In this document: piece after piece, positions 7,771 through 16,930 of the stretch
How the letters are laid out: every line of letters begins with the position of its first letter
How positions within the stretch are numbered: the stretch's first letter is position 1
From: Myxococcales bacterium
GTDB lineage: Bacteria > Myxococcota > Myxococcia > Myxococcales > JAJYLH01
Reading direction: 5' to 3'
DNA length: 52,294 bases
Assembly: GCA_021787845.1 (NCBI GenBank)
Contig: JAJYLH010000043.1
Location: 1-52,294 of the forward strand
Notes under the pieces: model-generated
Databases searched by the model: none
What the model was told of the DNA's origin: nothing
The model's input: the letters and a program-made list of their open reading frames with translations, nothing else
Position numbers and translations under genes: made by a program

Positions 7771-10008
7771 ATGGCTCGAAAGGCTGGCGAGGTGATCGCC
7801 ATCGACACGGCGCGCGACTCGACAGCGGCAGCGGTGTCGGCCCCCGCGACCGATGCCCCGGAGCTGCGGGACTACCTCGCCATCCTCTCCAAGCGGCGCT
7901 GGGTCTTCGCGACCTTCTTCTTCGCCATCGTCGTCGGCGCCGGGGTCTGGGTCTGGCGCCAGCCGCGCGTCTACGAGGCGAGCTGCTCCTTGGAAATCGA
8001 CCCGTTCACTCCGAGCCCGACCGGGTCGAGCATCCAGGGCGTCTCCACCGTCGGCGGCGGCTTCTTCTGGCAGGAGAAGGCGTTCGAGGAGACGCAGTAC
8101 CAGATCATCCAGTCGCGCGCGGTCTCCCAGCGGGTGGTGGACAAGCTGGGCCTCGCCGACGACCCGGCGTTCCTGGGCGTCGACCAGGTGAAGGACCCGG
8201 TGCTGCGGCAGAAGCTGATGAGCGAGAGCGACCCGGTCGCGCGCCTCCAGGGGATGATCACCGTCCAGCCGGTGAAGGATTCGCGCATCGTCACGGTGTC
8301 GGTCGACGACACGAACCCAGCCCGAGCGCAGCGGCTCGCCAACGCCATCTCCGACGCCTACGTCGAGGAGAACCTCGACCGCAAGGTCGACACCACCCGC
8401 GCGGCCGGCACGTGGCTCGCCGACCAGCTCGACGGGCTCAAGACCAAGCTCGACCAGAGCGAGCTGAAGCTCTTCGACTTCAAGCGGGCGAACGACATCC
8501 TCACCGCGTCGATCGAGGACAAGCAGTCGATCGAGAGCCAGCGGCTGCTCGCGTTCAACGACGCGCTCAACCAGGTGCGCATCAAACGGGCGCGGGCGGA
8601 GGCGGACCAGGCGGCGCTGGACGACGCGAAGAAGCGCTTCGCGGCGGGGGACAAGACCGCTCTCGAAACCCTGCCGGCGATCGCGAAGGACCCGACCGTC
8701 ATCGGCTTGCGCGAGCAGCTCCTGAGCCTGGAGGAGGAGAGGAGCGCTCTCGCGCAGCGCTACCTCGACCAGCACCCGAAGCTCGCCGAGGTCGACGCGA
8801 AGATTCTCGACGCCGAGGCGGCGCTCCAGGGCGAGGTGCGGCGGCTGGTCCGGGTGAAGGAGCGCGACTACGCGGAGATCGTCGACACCCAGCACCAGCT
8901 CGAGCGGCTCATCGGCGAGGCCAAGCGCGACACCTTCGACCTCAACAAGCACGAGATCGAATACGACAAGCTCAAGCGCGACGAGGACAACGACCAGCGG
9001 CTCTACGACATCGTCTTGAAGCGCTTGAAGGACACCGACCTCTTGGGCCTGTTGCGCACGAACAACGCCTCGATCCTCGACCGGGCGCTCGTCCCGAATT
9101 CGCCCATCAAGCCGAACCGCAAGGTGGTGATGATTCTCGCGGTGGTGCTCGGCCTCTTCGGCGGCATCGGGGTGAGCCTGCTCTTCGAGTACCTGGACGA
9201 CACGATGAAGAGCCAGGACGACGTGGAGAAGATTCTCGGGCTGTCGTTCCTCGGCATCGTTCCTGTCATCCGGGAGCCCTCCCAGGAGGCGGGAGCGGAC
9301 CGGGGCCCAAGCCGCGACCTCCACGTCTACCAGCGGCCGAAGTCGTCGGTGGCGGAGTGCGTCCGGTCGGTGCGCACGAACCTCTTCTTCATGTCGCCCG
9401 ACCGGCCGCCCAAGCGGCTGTTGGTCACCAGCTCCGGTCCCCAGGAGGGCAAGACCACCGTCGCCACCAGCCTCGCCGTCGCGATGGCCCAGGCCGGCTC
9501 GAAGACCTTGCTCGTCGACACCGACTTGCGGCGCCCGCGGATTCACCGCACCTTCGGGCTCTCCGGGGAGGCGGGCGTCTCGAACCTGATCATGGGCCAG
9601 GCCCAGGTGCAGGACCTGATTCACAAGACCGAGGTCCCGAACCTCTTCGTCCTGCCCTGCGGCCCGATTCCGCCGAACCCGGCCGAGCTCCTGCACACGC
9701 AGCGGTTCCAGCAGCTCCTGCCGGAGCTCGACGGCCTCTTCGAGCGCATCGTCTTCGACTCGCCCCCGGTCGCTGCGGTGGCCGACGCGCTCATCCTCTC
9801 CGGGGTGGTGGACGGGGTGGTGCTGGTGGTCAAGGCCGGCCGCACGACGCGGGAGATGGCCCGCCGCACCCGGCGCGCGCTCGACGACGTCAACGCGCGC
9901 TTCTTCGGGGTGGTGATGAACGACGTCGACCTGGAGAAGCGCGGCTACGGCTACTACTACTATTATCAGCAGTACGGTTACTACTACGGCGAGAAGCCGG
10001 AGAAGTAG
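7771..10008 (+). CDS. Wzz-BY-kinase fusion (polysaccharide copolymerase/tyrosine autokinase)
   Basis: 745 residues. The N-terminal Wzz part starts with a membrane helix (about 43-62) and has a long periplasmic coiled-coil region up to a second helix (about 451-474). The cytoplasmic kinase follows, with the BY-kinase Walker A SSGPQEGKTT (about 553-562), Walker A' LLVDTDLRRPR (about 580-590) and Walker B IVFDSPPVA (about 660-668). The C-terminus (about 727-740) is a cluster of ten tyrosines, the autophosphorylation tail of this family. Such fusions control chain length and export of exopolysaccharide or capsule. It is the first gene of the polysaccharide locus. Its TAG stop is the first three bases of a dispersed palindromic repeat. 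Confidence 0.95.
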   Translation: MARKAGEVIAIDTARDSTAAAVSAPATDAPELRDYLAILSKRRWVFATFFFAIVVGAGVWVWRQPRVYEASCSLEIDPFTPSPTGSSIQGVSTVGGGFFWQEKAFEETQYQIIQSRAVSQRVVDKLGLADDPAFLGVDQVKDPVLRQKLMSESDPVARLQGMITVQPVKDSRIVTVSVDDTNPARAQRLANAISDAYVEENLDRKVDTTRAAGTWLADQLDGLKTKLDQSELKLFDFKRANDILTASIEDKQSIESQRLLAFNDALNQVRIKRARAEADQAALDDAKKRFAAGDKTALETLPAIAKDPTVIGLREQLLSLEEERSALAQRYLDQHPKLAEVDAKILDAEAALQGEVRRLVRVKERDYAEIVDTQHQLERLIGEAKRDTFDLNKHEIEYDKLKRDEDNDQRLYDIVLKRLKDTDLLGLLRTNNASILDRALVPNSPIKPNRKVVMILAVVLGLFGGIGVSLLFEYLDDTMKSQDDVEKILGLSFLGIVPVIREPSQEAGADRGPSRDLHVYQRPKSSVAECVRSVRTNLFFMSPDRPPKRLLVTSSGPQEGKTTVATSLAVAMAQAGSKTLLVDTDLRRPRIHRTFGLSGEAGVSNLIMGQAQVQDLIHKTEVPNLFVLPCGPIPPNPAELLHTQRFQQLLPELDGLFERIVFDSPPVAAVADALILSGVVDGVVLVVKAGRTTREMARRTRRALDDVNARFFGVVMNDVDLEKRGYGYYYYYQQYGYYYGEKPEK

Positions 10009-10080
10009 GATGGGCGGAGCGGAGCGCAGCCCATCGGCGAAGGGTCAGGGGAGGGGCTGCGCTTTCGCTCCACCCATCCT
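10006..10080. repeat. Dispersed palindromic repeat, family A copy 2
   Basis: Begins TAGGATGGGCGGAGCG, whose first three bases are the stop codon of the BY-kinase, and ends GCTCCACCCATCCT. 75 bp, imperfect palindrome, same family as 1432-1510 and 41239-41320. It could form a strong hairpin at the mRNA 3' end. Confidence 0.85.
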
Positions 10081-10131
10081 CCGGCGAGGGCGGTGGGCGA
10101 ACCCCCGAGCCAAGGAGCAGGACGACCGGCG

Positions 10132-10968
10132 ATGAAGGTGGTGATTCTCTGCGGGGGCCTGGGAACGAGGCTCAGGGAAGAGACCGACTTGAAGCCCAAG
10201 CCGATGGTGGAGATCGGCGGCCGGCCGATCCTCTGGCACATCATGAAGTCCTACGCCGCCCAGGGCTTCACCGAGTTCGTCCTCTGCCTCGGGTACAAGG
10301 GCGAGAAGATCAAGGAGTACTTCCTCAACTACCAGGCGATGGGCTCGGATTTCACCATCGACCTGGGCGCGCCCGCGGATGTGACCTACCACCGCCACCA
10401 CGCCGAGCGCGATTGGAGGGTGACCCTGGCCGACACCGGCGCCAACGCGATGACCGGGGCGCGCGTCAAGCGGGTCGAGCGCTACGTCGACGGCGACGAG
10501 TTCATGCTGACGTACGGCGACGGCGTCGCGGACATCGACCTGAAGGCGCTGCTCGCCTTCCACCACGCGCACGCCAAGACCGCCACCGTCACCGGGGTGC
10601 GGCCGCCCAGCCGCTTCGGCGAGCTGATCGCCGAGGGCGACCAGGTGGTCGAGTTCTCGGAGAAGCCCCTCGCCACCTCCGGCCGCATCAACGGCGGGTT
10701 CTTCGTGTTCTCCCGCGCGTTCTTCCGCTACCTTTCGGCCGACGACGCCTGCGCGCTGGAGAAGGCGCCGCTGGAGGAGTGCGCGCGGGACGGCGAGCTG
10801 AAGATGTACCGGCACGACGGGTTTTGGCAGTGCATGGACACCTACCGGGACATGCAGTCGCTCCAAAAGCAGTGGGAGAGCGGTGCCGCCCCCTGGAAGA
10901 TCTGGCGCGACCAAGAGGGCGTGGGAACGATGCAGCCGCAGAGCATGGGCCAGAACCGCTCATCCTGA
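10132..10968 (+). CDS. rfbF: Glucose-1-phosphate cytidylyltransferase
   Basis: A 278-residue nucleotidyltransferase making CDP-glucose from CTP and glucose-1-phosphate, the first step of the CDP-3,6-dideoxyhexose pathway. The signature loop GGLGTRLREET (7-17) and KPKPMVEIGG (20-29) are those of RfbF rather than RmlA. GDGV and the C-terminal FWQCMDTYRD block also fit RfbF. The start is the ATG at 10132; the open frame extends 13 codons upstream into the repeat zone. AAGGAG (10112-10117) lies 14 nt upstream, somewhat far. The last residues RSS and the TGA stop are encoded by a dispersed repeat (10952-10993). rfbG follows. Confidence 0.96.
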   Translation: MKVVILCGGLGTRLREETDLKPKPMVEIGGRPILWHIMKSYAAQGFTEFVLCLGYKGEKIKEYFLNYQAMGSDFTIDLGAPADVTYHRHHAERDWRVTLADTGANAMTGARVKRVERYVDGDEFMLTYGDGVADIDLKALLAFHHAHAKTATVTGVRPPSRFGELIAEGDQVVEFSEKPLATSGRINGGFFVFSRAFFRYLSADDACALEKAPLEECARDGELKMYRHDGFWQCMDTYRDMQSLQKQWESGAAPWKIWRDQEGVGTMQPQSMGQNRSS

Positions 10969-10993
10969 GCGCCGTCGAAGGACGAGCGGTTCT
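10952..10993. repeat. Palindromic repeat, family B, overlapping the rfbF stop
   Basis: AGAACCGCTC (10952-10961) and GAGCGGTTCT (10984-10993) are perfect inverted ends around a CATCCTGAGC-GTCGAAGGAC core. The TGA stop of rfbF (10966-10968) lies inside. A further partial copy of the same motif, in the opposite sense, follows at about 11009-11040. Related copies are in the RND permease gene (46510-46541), at 36708-36748 and at 47602-47633. Confidence 0.8.
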
Positions 10994-11118
10994 AGCCGGG
11001 GCGTCGCACGCATCCCTCGACTGCGCTCTTCGATGAGCGGTTGGGCGCGCAGCGCGCCGAGTTTTGGGCTACACCCTCCCAGCGGGAGCGGGAATTGAAC
11101 GAGCGACCAGGAGACCAA

Positions 11119-12162
11119 GTGCCGCTGTCATCCCCGAGCTTCGACCGGGTTCCCCTCCGCCGCGACTTCTGGCGCGACCGGCCGGTGCTGGTGACCGGTG
11201 CCACTGGGCTCTTGGGCTCCTGGTTGACGGAAGCGCTGGTGGAGGCCGAGGCGGCGGTGGTGGCGCTGGTGCGCGACGAGGTGCCGCAGAGCCGCCTGTG
11301 GTCGACGCGAGCGGCGGAACGGGTGTCGGTCGTGCGCGGCCGGGTCGAGGATCAGGCGCTCATCGAGCGCGCGCTCGGCGAGTACGAAATCGAGTGCGTC
11401 TTCCACCTCGCCGCCCAGACCATCGTCACCATCGCCAACAAGAACCCGGTTTCCACCTTCGAGACCAACGTCAAGGGGACCTGGAGCGTTCTCGAGGCCT
11501 GCCGGCGCTCCCCCTCGGTCAAGCGCATCGTCTTCGCCTCCTCCGACAAGGCGTACGGCGACCACGAGATGCTGCCGTATGACGAGAGCGCTCCTCTCCA
11601 GGGGAGGCATCCGTACGACGTGTCGAAGAGCGCGGCCGACCTCATCGCGCAGTCGTACCACGCGACCTTCGGCCTCCCGGTCGCGGTGACGAGGTGCGGC
11701 AATTTCTACGGCGGCGGCGACCTGAACTGGAACCGGATCGTTCCGGGGACCATCCGCAGCGTCCTGCGCGGGGAGGCGCCGCTCATCCGGAGCGACGGTA
11801 CCTACGTCCGAGATTATTTCTATGTGAAGGATGGTGTGCACGCCTACCTCACCCTCGCCGAGCAACTCGACCAGCCGGGAATCGCCGGCCAGGCGTTCAA
11901 TTTCTCCAACGAAATCCAGGTCGATGTCCTCGCGTTGACCCGGCAGATCCTGGCGGCGTTGGGCTCGGGCCTGGAGCCCGAGGTGCTCGGCCAGGCGTCG
12001 GGCGAAATCCGGCACCAATACCTTTCGGCGCGGAAGGCCCGAGAACGGCTCGGCTGGCGGCCGCTCTATGGCCTGGACGAGGGGCTCGCCGAGACGGTCG
12101 CGTGGTATCGCCGGTTCTTCGAGGACCACCGCCCGCGTCCGGTCGCCTCGGAGGCGGCGTAG
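11119..12162 (+). CDS. rfbG: CDP-glucose 4,6-dehydratase
   Basis: A 347-residue extended SDR converting CDP-glucose to CDP-4-keto-6-deoxyglucose. NAD-binding GATGLLG is at 27-33 and the catalytic YDVSK at Tyr166-Lys170; the [18 protein letters not shown] segment is typical of RfbG. I choose the GTG at 11119 because AGGAG (11109-11113) is 5 nt upstream and the length matches the family. The open frame extends 26 codons further up to an ATG at 11041, but that part is encoded by repeat DNA. Three bases separate its stop from the rfbH ATG. Confidence 0.95.
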   Translation: MPLSSPSFDRVPLRRDFWRDRPVLVTGATGLLGSWLTEALVEAEAAVVALVRDEVPQSRLWSTRAAERVSVVRGRVEDQALIERALGEYEIECVFHLAAQTIVTIANKNPVSTFETNVKGTWSVLEACRRSPSVKRIVFASSDKAYGDHEMLPYDESAPLQGRHPYDVSKSAADLIAQSYHATFGLPVAVTRCGNFYGGGDLNWNRIVPGTIRSVLRGEAPLIRSDGTYVRDYFYVKDGVHAYLTLAEQLDQPGIAGQAFNFSNEIQVDVLALTRQILAALGSGLEPEVLGQASGEIRHQYLSARKARERLGWRPLYGLDEGLAETVAWYRRFFEDHRPRPVASEAA

Positions 12163-12165
12163 AGC

Positions 12166-13527
12166 ATGCCCCGCAAGGCGCCCGTGCCGACCGATCCGTC
12201 CGCGGACCGGGAACAGACCCTCCGCGCGGAGATCCTCGACCGCGTCGAGGAGCTGTACCGCTTACGCAAGGCGCGAGAGTCGTTCGCCCCGGGCGTCGAC
12301 AAGGTGCACTACGCCGGGAGGGTCTTCGACGAGCGCGAGATGGTGGCGGTCGTCGACAGCGCCCTCGACTTCTGGCTCACGCTCGGCAAGCACGGCGAGG
12401 CCTTCGAGCGCGCGTTCGCGCAGGTCGTCGGCGCCAAGCACGCGGTGCTCACGAACTCCGGCTCGAGCGCGAACCTCCTCGCGATGACCGCGCTCACCTC
12501 GCCCTCGCTCGCCGACCACCTGAAGCCCGGCGACGAGGTGATCACCAGCGCTGTCGCTTTCCCCACGACCGTCAACCCGATTCTGCAAAACGCCCTGGTG
12601 CCGGTCTTCGTCGACGCGGAGCTCGGCACCTACAACCTCGACCCGCATCAGCTCGAACGGGCGCTCGGCCCGAAGACGCGGGCAGTCTTCGTCGCCCACA
12701 CCCTCGGGAACCCCGCCCCGATGGGGGAAATCGAATCGTTCTGCGACCGGCACGGGTTGTGGCTCTTGGAGGACTGCTGCGACGCGCTCGGCGCGACGTT
12801 CGGCGGCCGCCCGGTCGGGCGGTTCGGAAGTCTGGCGACCTGCTCGTTCTACGCGGCCCACCACATCACGCTGGGCGAGGGCGGCGTCGTCTGGTGCGAC
12901 GACCTGGCCATCGAAACCGTGCTCTTGAGCCTGCGCGACTGGGGCCGCGCCTGCTACTGCCCCACGGGAGAGGAGCACCCCCTCGGCAAGTGCCGAAAGC
13001 GCTTCTCTTGGAGCTTCGAAGGGCTGCCGGAGGGCTACGACCACAAGTACACCTACACGCACCTGGGCTACAACCTGAAGCCGCTCGACCTCCAGGCGGC
13101 GATGGGCGTCGTGCAGCTCGAGAAGCTCCCCGGCTTCATCGAGCGGCGGCGGCACAACTTCCAGGTGCTCTACGACGCGGTCCGGGAGTTCGACGATTTC
13201 CTGGTGCTCCCGACCTGGTCCGCCCAGGCGGAGCCCTCCTGGTTTGCCTTTGCGCTCACGGTCCGTCCCGGCGCTCCCTTCGACCGGCGGGAGATGGTGG
13301 CGTTCCTGGAGAGCCGGAAAATCGAGACGCGCGGGCTCTTCGGGGGGAACATCCTGCGCCATCCGGCCTACCAGAACGTCGCCCGCCGGGTGGTCGGCGG
13401 CCTGCCCGTCGCGGACCTCGTGCTGACCAACACCTTCTTCGTCGGCGTCTATCCCGGCTTGACCGAGGAGAAGCTCTCCTGGATGGCGGGAGCGCTGCGG
13501 GAGTTTCTCGCCTCGAAGCGGCGGTGA
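12166..13527 (+). CDS. rfbH: CDP-4-keto-6-deoxyglucose 3-dehydrase (PMP/[2Fe-2S], E1)
   Basis: 453 residues of the RfbH/AscC/DdhC family, which removes the C3 hydroxyl of CDP-4-keto-6-deoxyglucose using PMP and an iron-sulfur cluster. The Schiff-base lysine of DegT aminotransferases is replaced by His232 in the AHHITLGEGG motif, diagnostic of this dehydrase. The unusual [2Fe-2S] ligand pattern is visible: Cys205, then after 57 residues Cys263-Tyr-Cys265, with a last cysteine at 276. The final spacing is 10 residues, where I recall 7 for the Yersinia enzyme. The enzyme needs an electron-donating reductase (E3, AscD/DdhD); none is encoded in this window. Flanked by rfbG and a flippase gene. Confidence 0.95.
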   Translation: MPRKAPVPTDPSADREQTLRAEILDRVEELYRLRKARESFAPGVDKVHYAGRVFDEREMVAVVDSALDFWLTLGKHGEAFERAFAQVVGAKHAVLTNSGSSANLLAMTALTSPSLADHLKPGDEVITSAVAFPTTVNPILQNALVPVFVDAELGTYNLDPHQLERALGPKTRAVFVAHTLGNPAPMGEIESFCDRHGLWLLEDCCDALGATFGGRPVGRFGSLATCSFYAAHHITLGEGGVVWCDDLAIETVLLSLRDWGRACYCPTGEEHPLGKCRKRFSWSFEGLPEGYDHKYTYTHLGYNLKPLDLQAAMGVVQLEKLPGFIERRRHNFQVLYDAVREFDDFLVLPTWSAQAEPSWFAFALTVRPGAPFDRREMVAFLESRKIETRGLFGGNILRHPAYQNVARRVVGGLPVADLVLTNTFFVGVYPGLTEEKLSWMAGALREFLASKRR

Positions 13528-13553
13528 CCTTTGGTCGCCGGCCGAGGTCGATC

Positions 13554-15089
13554 GTGAGCGAAGCGAACGACGCGCGCGCAGCCGAGGTGCGGGGAACCGT
13601 CGTCCGCCTGGCGATGGTCAGCGTCTTCGCGTCCGCGCTCAACGTCGTCGTCTCGATCGCGCGGGGCAAGGTCACCGCGGTGATCCTGGGCCCCCACGGG
13701 CTCGGCCAGGCGGCCGAAATCAGCCAGGTCATCGCCACCGCATTCGTCCCGCTGTCGCTGATCGGTGGGCCCGCGCTGGTGACCGCGCTCGCCCGCGCGC
13801 TGACCCGGCCCGAAGGCGAGCGTTCGCCCGCCAAGCAGCGAATCATCGACACCGTCTCGACGGTGGTGATCCTGGCGGCGGTGCCGCTCACCGTGGCGGT
13901 GGTGGCCGCGAGCTGGGGCCTGTTCCCCTCCTGGCGTTCGCAAGCGGTGCTCTACACCGCGCTGGCGGCGCTCGGCACCCTCTTCGGCGCCCTCACCGCG
14001 GGACCGGTCCAGCTCCTCATCGCCTCTGGCGACATGCGGCGCTTCGCTTCGCTCTCGGTCGTCACCTCGGTGCTCCAGGGCGTCGCGACCATCGTCGCCA
14101 CCTGGCTGTGGAAGCTCGAAGGCCAGTTCTTCGCCCGCGCCGCCGCGCCGGCGGTGATTCTGTTCCTCTCGGTGGGCGTCGCCCGCAAGAACGACCCGCG
14201 CTTGCGCTTCTGGCCGCGCTGGCTGGTCGATCGTTCCTTCTTCAAGGAGGCGCTCGCGGTGGGGACCGCCAGCGTCGTCGCGGGGTTCACGCTCCAGGGC
14301 GCGCTCTCCGTCTTCCGCTGGCGGGTGCAGCTCGCGGGGGGCGGCACCGCTCGCGGCCAGTACTTGAACGGCCAGTTCCAGGCGGCGTGGGCGATGGGCG
14401 CCACCTACTTCGGCGTGGTCCTCACCGGCTTGGGCAACGCGGTCTTCCCGCGTTACGCCGCGGCGGCCGACCCCGAGGCCCTGGGGCACGAAATCGACGC
14501 GGCGGTCTCCTTCGTCCTGCGCTTCGCGCCGCCGTTGATTCTCGCAGCCATCGCGCTTCGACGGTGGGTGATACCGCTCCTGTACTCCCGGGAGTTCGGC
14601 CCCGCCGAGCACCTGCTGGGGCTGACGATGGCGGGCGACCTCGCGAAAGCGGTCTCTTGGGCCTACGCCGGCCCGCTGCTCTTTCGGGGGCTCGTGCGCC
14701 CGTTCCTGTTGTCGGAGGGTCTCGGCGCGGCGCTGCTGGCGGGTGGCGCCTACCTCTTGATCGGCCGCATCGGCCTGGACGGCGCGGGCTGGGCCTACCT
14801 CGGCGCCTACCTCGCGTACGTCCTCTTGACGCGGACCATCGTCGCGCGCGTGTGCGCGGTTCGTCCGAGCTGGCGCGCGCTGGTCTTCGTAGGCGGTTTC
14901 ACCGCCGTCGCGCTGGGCGCGGTGTGGGCGACGGACCAGACCGGCCTCGGCGGTCTCGTCGCGCAGACGGTCGTCCTCGGCGCCGCCGCGATTTGGGGAG
15001 TGAGGACCGGCGTCGTTTCTGCCGCCATCCGGCGCATCAAGCGTAAGCTCGGCCGCGCGGCTCCGGCCGAGGGCGCGGGCGCCGGTTGA
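13554..15089 (+). CDS. Wzx-like oligosaccharide flippase (MATE/MVF type)
   Basis: 511 residues with about 12-14 predicted membrane helices, beginning near residue 15 with RLAMVSVFASALNVVVSIA. The opening segment and the loop ILGPHGLGQAAEISQV resemble polysaccharide flippases, in which helix 1 and 2 carry the RGKVTAVILGPxGLG pattern. It would move undecaprenyl-diphosphate-linked repeat units across the inner membrane. The open frame runs far upstream through rfbH, but the GTG at 13554, 27 bp after the rfbH stop, fits the family N-terminus; the RBS is weak. Its position between two nucleotide-sugar modules supports the role. Confidence 0.88.
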   Translation: MSEANDARAAEVRGTVVRLAMVSVFASALNVVVSIARGKVTAVILGPHGLGQAAEISQVIATAFVPLSLIGGPALVTALARALTRPEGERSPAKQRIIDTVSTVVILAAVPLTVAVVAASWGLFPSWRSQAVLYTALAALGTLFGALTAGPVQLLIASGDMRRFASLSVVTSVLQGVATIVATWLWKLEGQFFARAAAPAVILFLSVGVARKNDPRLRFWPRWLVDRSFFKEALAVGTASVVAGFTLQGALSVFRWRVQLAGGGTARGQYLNGQFQAAWAMGATYFGVVLTGLGNAVFPRYAAAADPEALGHEIDAAVSFVLRFAPPLILAAIALRRWVIPLLYSREFGPAEHLLGLTMAGDLAKAVSWAYAGPLLFRGLVRPFLLSEGLGAALLAGGAYLLIGRIGLDGAGWAYLGAYLAYVLLTRTIVARVCAVRPSWRALVFVGGFTAVALGAVWATDQTGLGGLVAQTVVLGAAAIWGVRTGVVSAAIRRIKRKLGRAAPAEGAGAG

Positions 15090-15179
15090 TACGCGGGAAG
15101 GGCGAGAAGCTCGACCGTGTTTCGCGCCACGAGACCTGCGATCTGCCAGTTGGCCGGGCGGCCAGTTTTCGAGGGACCG

Positions 15180-15908
15180 ATGAAGGGCATCATCCTGGCG
15201 GGCGGCAAGGGCACCCGGTTGCACCCGCTGACCAAGGCGACGAACAAGCACCTCCTGCCGCTCGGCCGGGAGCCGATGCTCTACCACCCGATCCGGCAGC
15301 TCACCAGCGCCGGTCTCGCTGACCTATTGGTCGTCACCTCGACCGAGCACATGGGCGACGTCGTCAACTGCCTGGGCTCGGGCGCGGAGTTCGGTTGCAC
15401 GCTGACCTACAAGGTGCAGGAGACCGCGGGTGGCATCGCGCACGCGCTCGCGCTCGCCGAGGGGTTCGCGCGGGGCGAGAAGTGCTGCGTCTTCCTGGGC
15501 GACAACGTCTTCGAGCGCTCCATCGCCCCGTACGTCCGGGCGTTCGAGGAGCAGCCGATCGGCGCGCGAGTGGTGCTCAAGGAGGTCGGCGACCCGGAGC
15601 GCTACGGGGTGGCGGCGCTCGACGAACACCAGGTGATCGACATCGAGGAGAAGCCCAAAGAGCCCAAGAGCCCTTATGCTGTCCTCGGGCTCTACTTCTA
15701 CGACCCGCAGGTCTTCGAAATCATCCGCGGCATCCGGCCCAGCGCCCGCGGCGAGCTGGAAATCACCAGCGTCAACAACGTCTACATCCAGAAGCACCAG
15801 CTCCAGTACGAGATCTGCGCGGGGCGCTGGACCGACGCGGGGACGTTCGACTCCTACTTCGAGGCGAACCGCATCCTGGGCGAGCAGCAGAACCGGATTC
15901 TCGCATGA
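15180..15908 (+). CDS. rmlA: Glucose-1-phosphate thymidylyltransferase, short form
   Basis: 242 residues making dTDP-glucose from dTTP and glucose-1-phosphate. The signature GGKGTRLHPLT (8-18) and NKHLLPLG are intact, and the LGDNVFE and ELEITSVNN blocks fit RmlA. It lacks the C-terminal extension of the roughly 290-residue Gram-negative RmlA and matches the short SpsI-like form. The start is the ATG at 15180; 21 upstream codons are open but do not belong to the family. Its TGA overlaps the ATG of rmlB. Confidence 0.93.
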   Translation: MKGIILAGGKGTRLHPLTKATNKHLLPLGREPMLYHPIRQLTSAGLADLLVVTSTEHMGDVVNCLGSGAEFGCTLTYKVQETAGGIAHALALAEGFARGEKCCVFLGDNVFERSIAPYVRAFEEQPIGARVVLKEVGDPERYGVAALDEHQVIDIEEKPKEPKSPYAVLGLYFYDPQVFEIIRGIRPSARGELEITSVNNVYIQKHQLQYEICAGRWTDAGTFDSYFEANRILGEQQNRILA

Positions 15909-16930
15909 CGCACGTTCCCGAACGCGTGCTCGTCACCGGCGGCGCCGGGTTCATCGGCGCGAACTTCGTGCGGCACCTGCTCGCGACCGATCCGTCGGTC
16001 ACCATCGTCGATCTCGACCTCCTGACCTACGCCGGGTCGCTCGACAACCTCGCGGAGCTGCCAGATCCGTCGCGCCATCTCTTCGTGCGCGGCGATATCC
16101 AGGACGCGGAGCTCGTCCAGCGACTCTTTCGCGAGCACCGTCTCGACACCGTCGTCCACTTCGCCGCCGAAAGCCACGTCGATAGGAGCATCACCGGTCC
16201 CGGGGCCTTCGTGCGCACCAACGTCCTCGGGACCTTCACGTTGCTCGAGGCCGCGCGGCAGGCGTGGATCGTCGACCGCGAGTTGGGCGCGCGGTCGGTT
16301 CGCTTCCACCACGTCTCCACCGACGAGGTCTACGGGTCGCTCGACCGCGCCGACCCGCCGTTCTCGGAGACGACGCCGTACGCGCCCAACTCGCCCTACT
16401 CCGCCTCGAAAGCCGGGAGCGATCACCTGGTGCGCGCGTACCGCCACACCTACGGGCTCGACGCGACCCTCTCCAACTGCTCGAACAACTACGGCCCGTT
16501 CCAGCACGACGAGAAGTTCATTCCCACGGTGATTCGCGCCTGCCTGAGCGGCCAGCCGATTCCGGTCTACGGCGACGGTTCGAACGTTCGCGACTGGCTC
16601 TACGTCGGCGACCACTGCGCCGCCATCGACCGCATCGTGCGCGAGGGGCAGTCGGGCGAGACCTACAACGTCGGCGGCCGGAGCGAGCGCGCGAACATCG
16701 ACGTCGCCCGGACCATCTGCCGTATCCTCGACCGGCTCGTGCCGGCCGGCGCCCCGCACGAGAAATACCTGTCCTTCGTTCCGGACCGGCCCGGCCACGA
16801 CTGGCGCTACGCCATCGACTCTCGAAAGATCCAGGAGCGCTTGCGCTGGGCGCGGAAGGAGACCTTCGAGTCGGGCTTGGAACGCACCGTGCGCTGGTAC
16901 GTCGAGCGCGCGCGGAGGATGGCCGCGTGA
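15905..16930 (+). CDS. rmlB: dTDP-glucose 4,6-dehydratase
   Basis: 341 residues, an extended SDR giving dTDP-4-keto-6-deoxyglucose. NAD-binding TGGAGFIG is at 11-18. The catalytic triad and acid-base pair are visible as Thr139-Asp140-Glu141 (STDEVYGSL) and Tyr165-Lys169 (YSASK). NCSNNYGPFQ and GDGSNVRDWLYV are family hallmarks. Start and stop overlap both neighbours by 4 bp (ATGA upstream, GTGA downstream), indicating translational coupling through the dTDP-sugar module. Confidence 0.97.
   Translation: MTHVPERVLVTGGAGFIGANFVRHLLATDPSVTIVDLDLLTYAGSLDNLAELPDPSRHLFVRGDIQDAELVQRLFREHRLDTVVHFAAESHVDRSITGPGAFVRTNVLGTFTLLEAARQAWIVDRELGARSVRFHHVSTDEVYGSLDRADPPFSETTPYAPNSPYSASKAGSDHLVRAYRHTYGLDATLSNCSNNYGPFQHDEKFIPTVIRACLSGQPIPVYGDGSNVRDWLYVGDHCAAIDRIVREGQSGETYNVGGRSERANIDVARTICRILDRLVPAGAPHEKYLSFVPDRPGHDWRYAIDSRKIQERLRWARKETFESGLERTVRWYVERARRMAA

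Noticed and set aside
11694-13553. Long open frame running into the flippase gene
   Set aside because: It is the shadow of rfbG and rfbH in another frame; the flippase domain starts after 13554.
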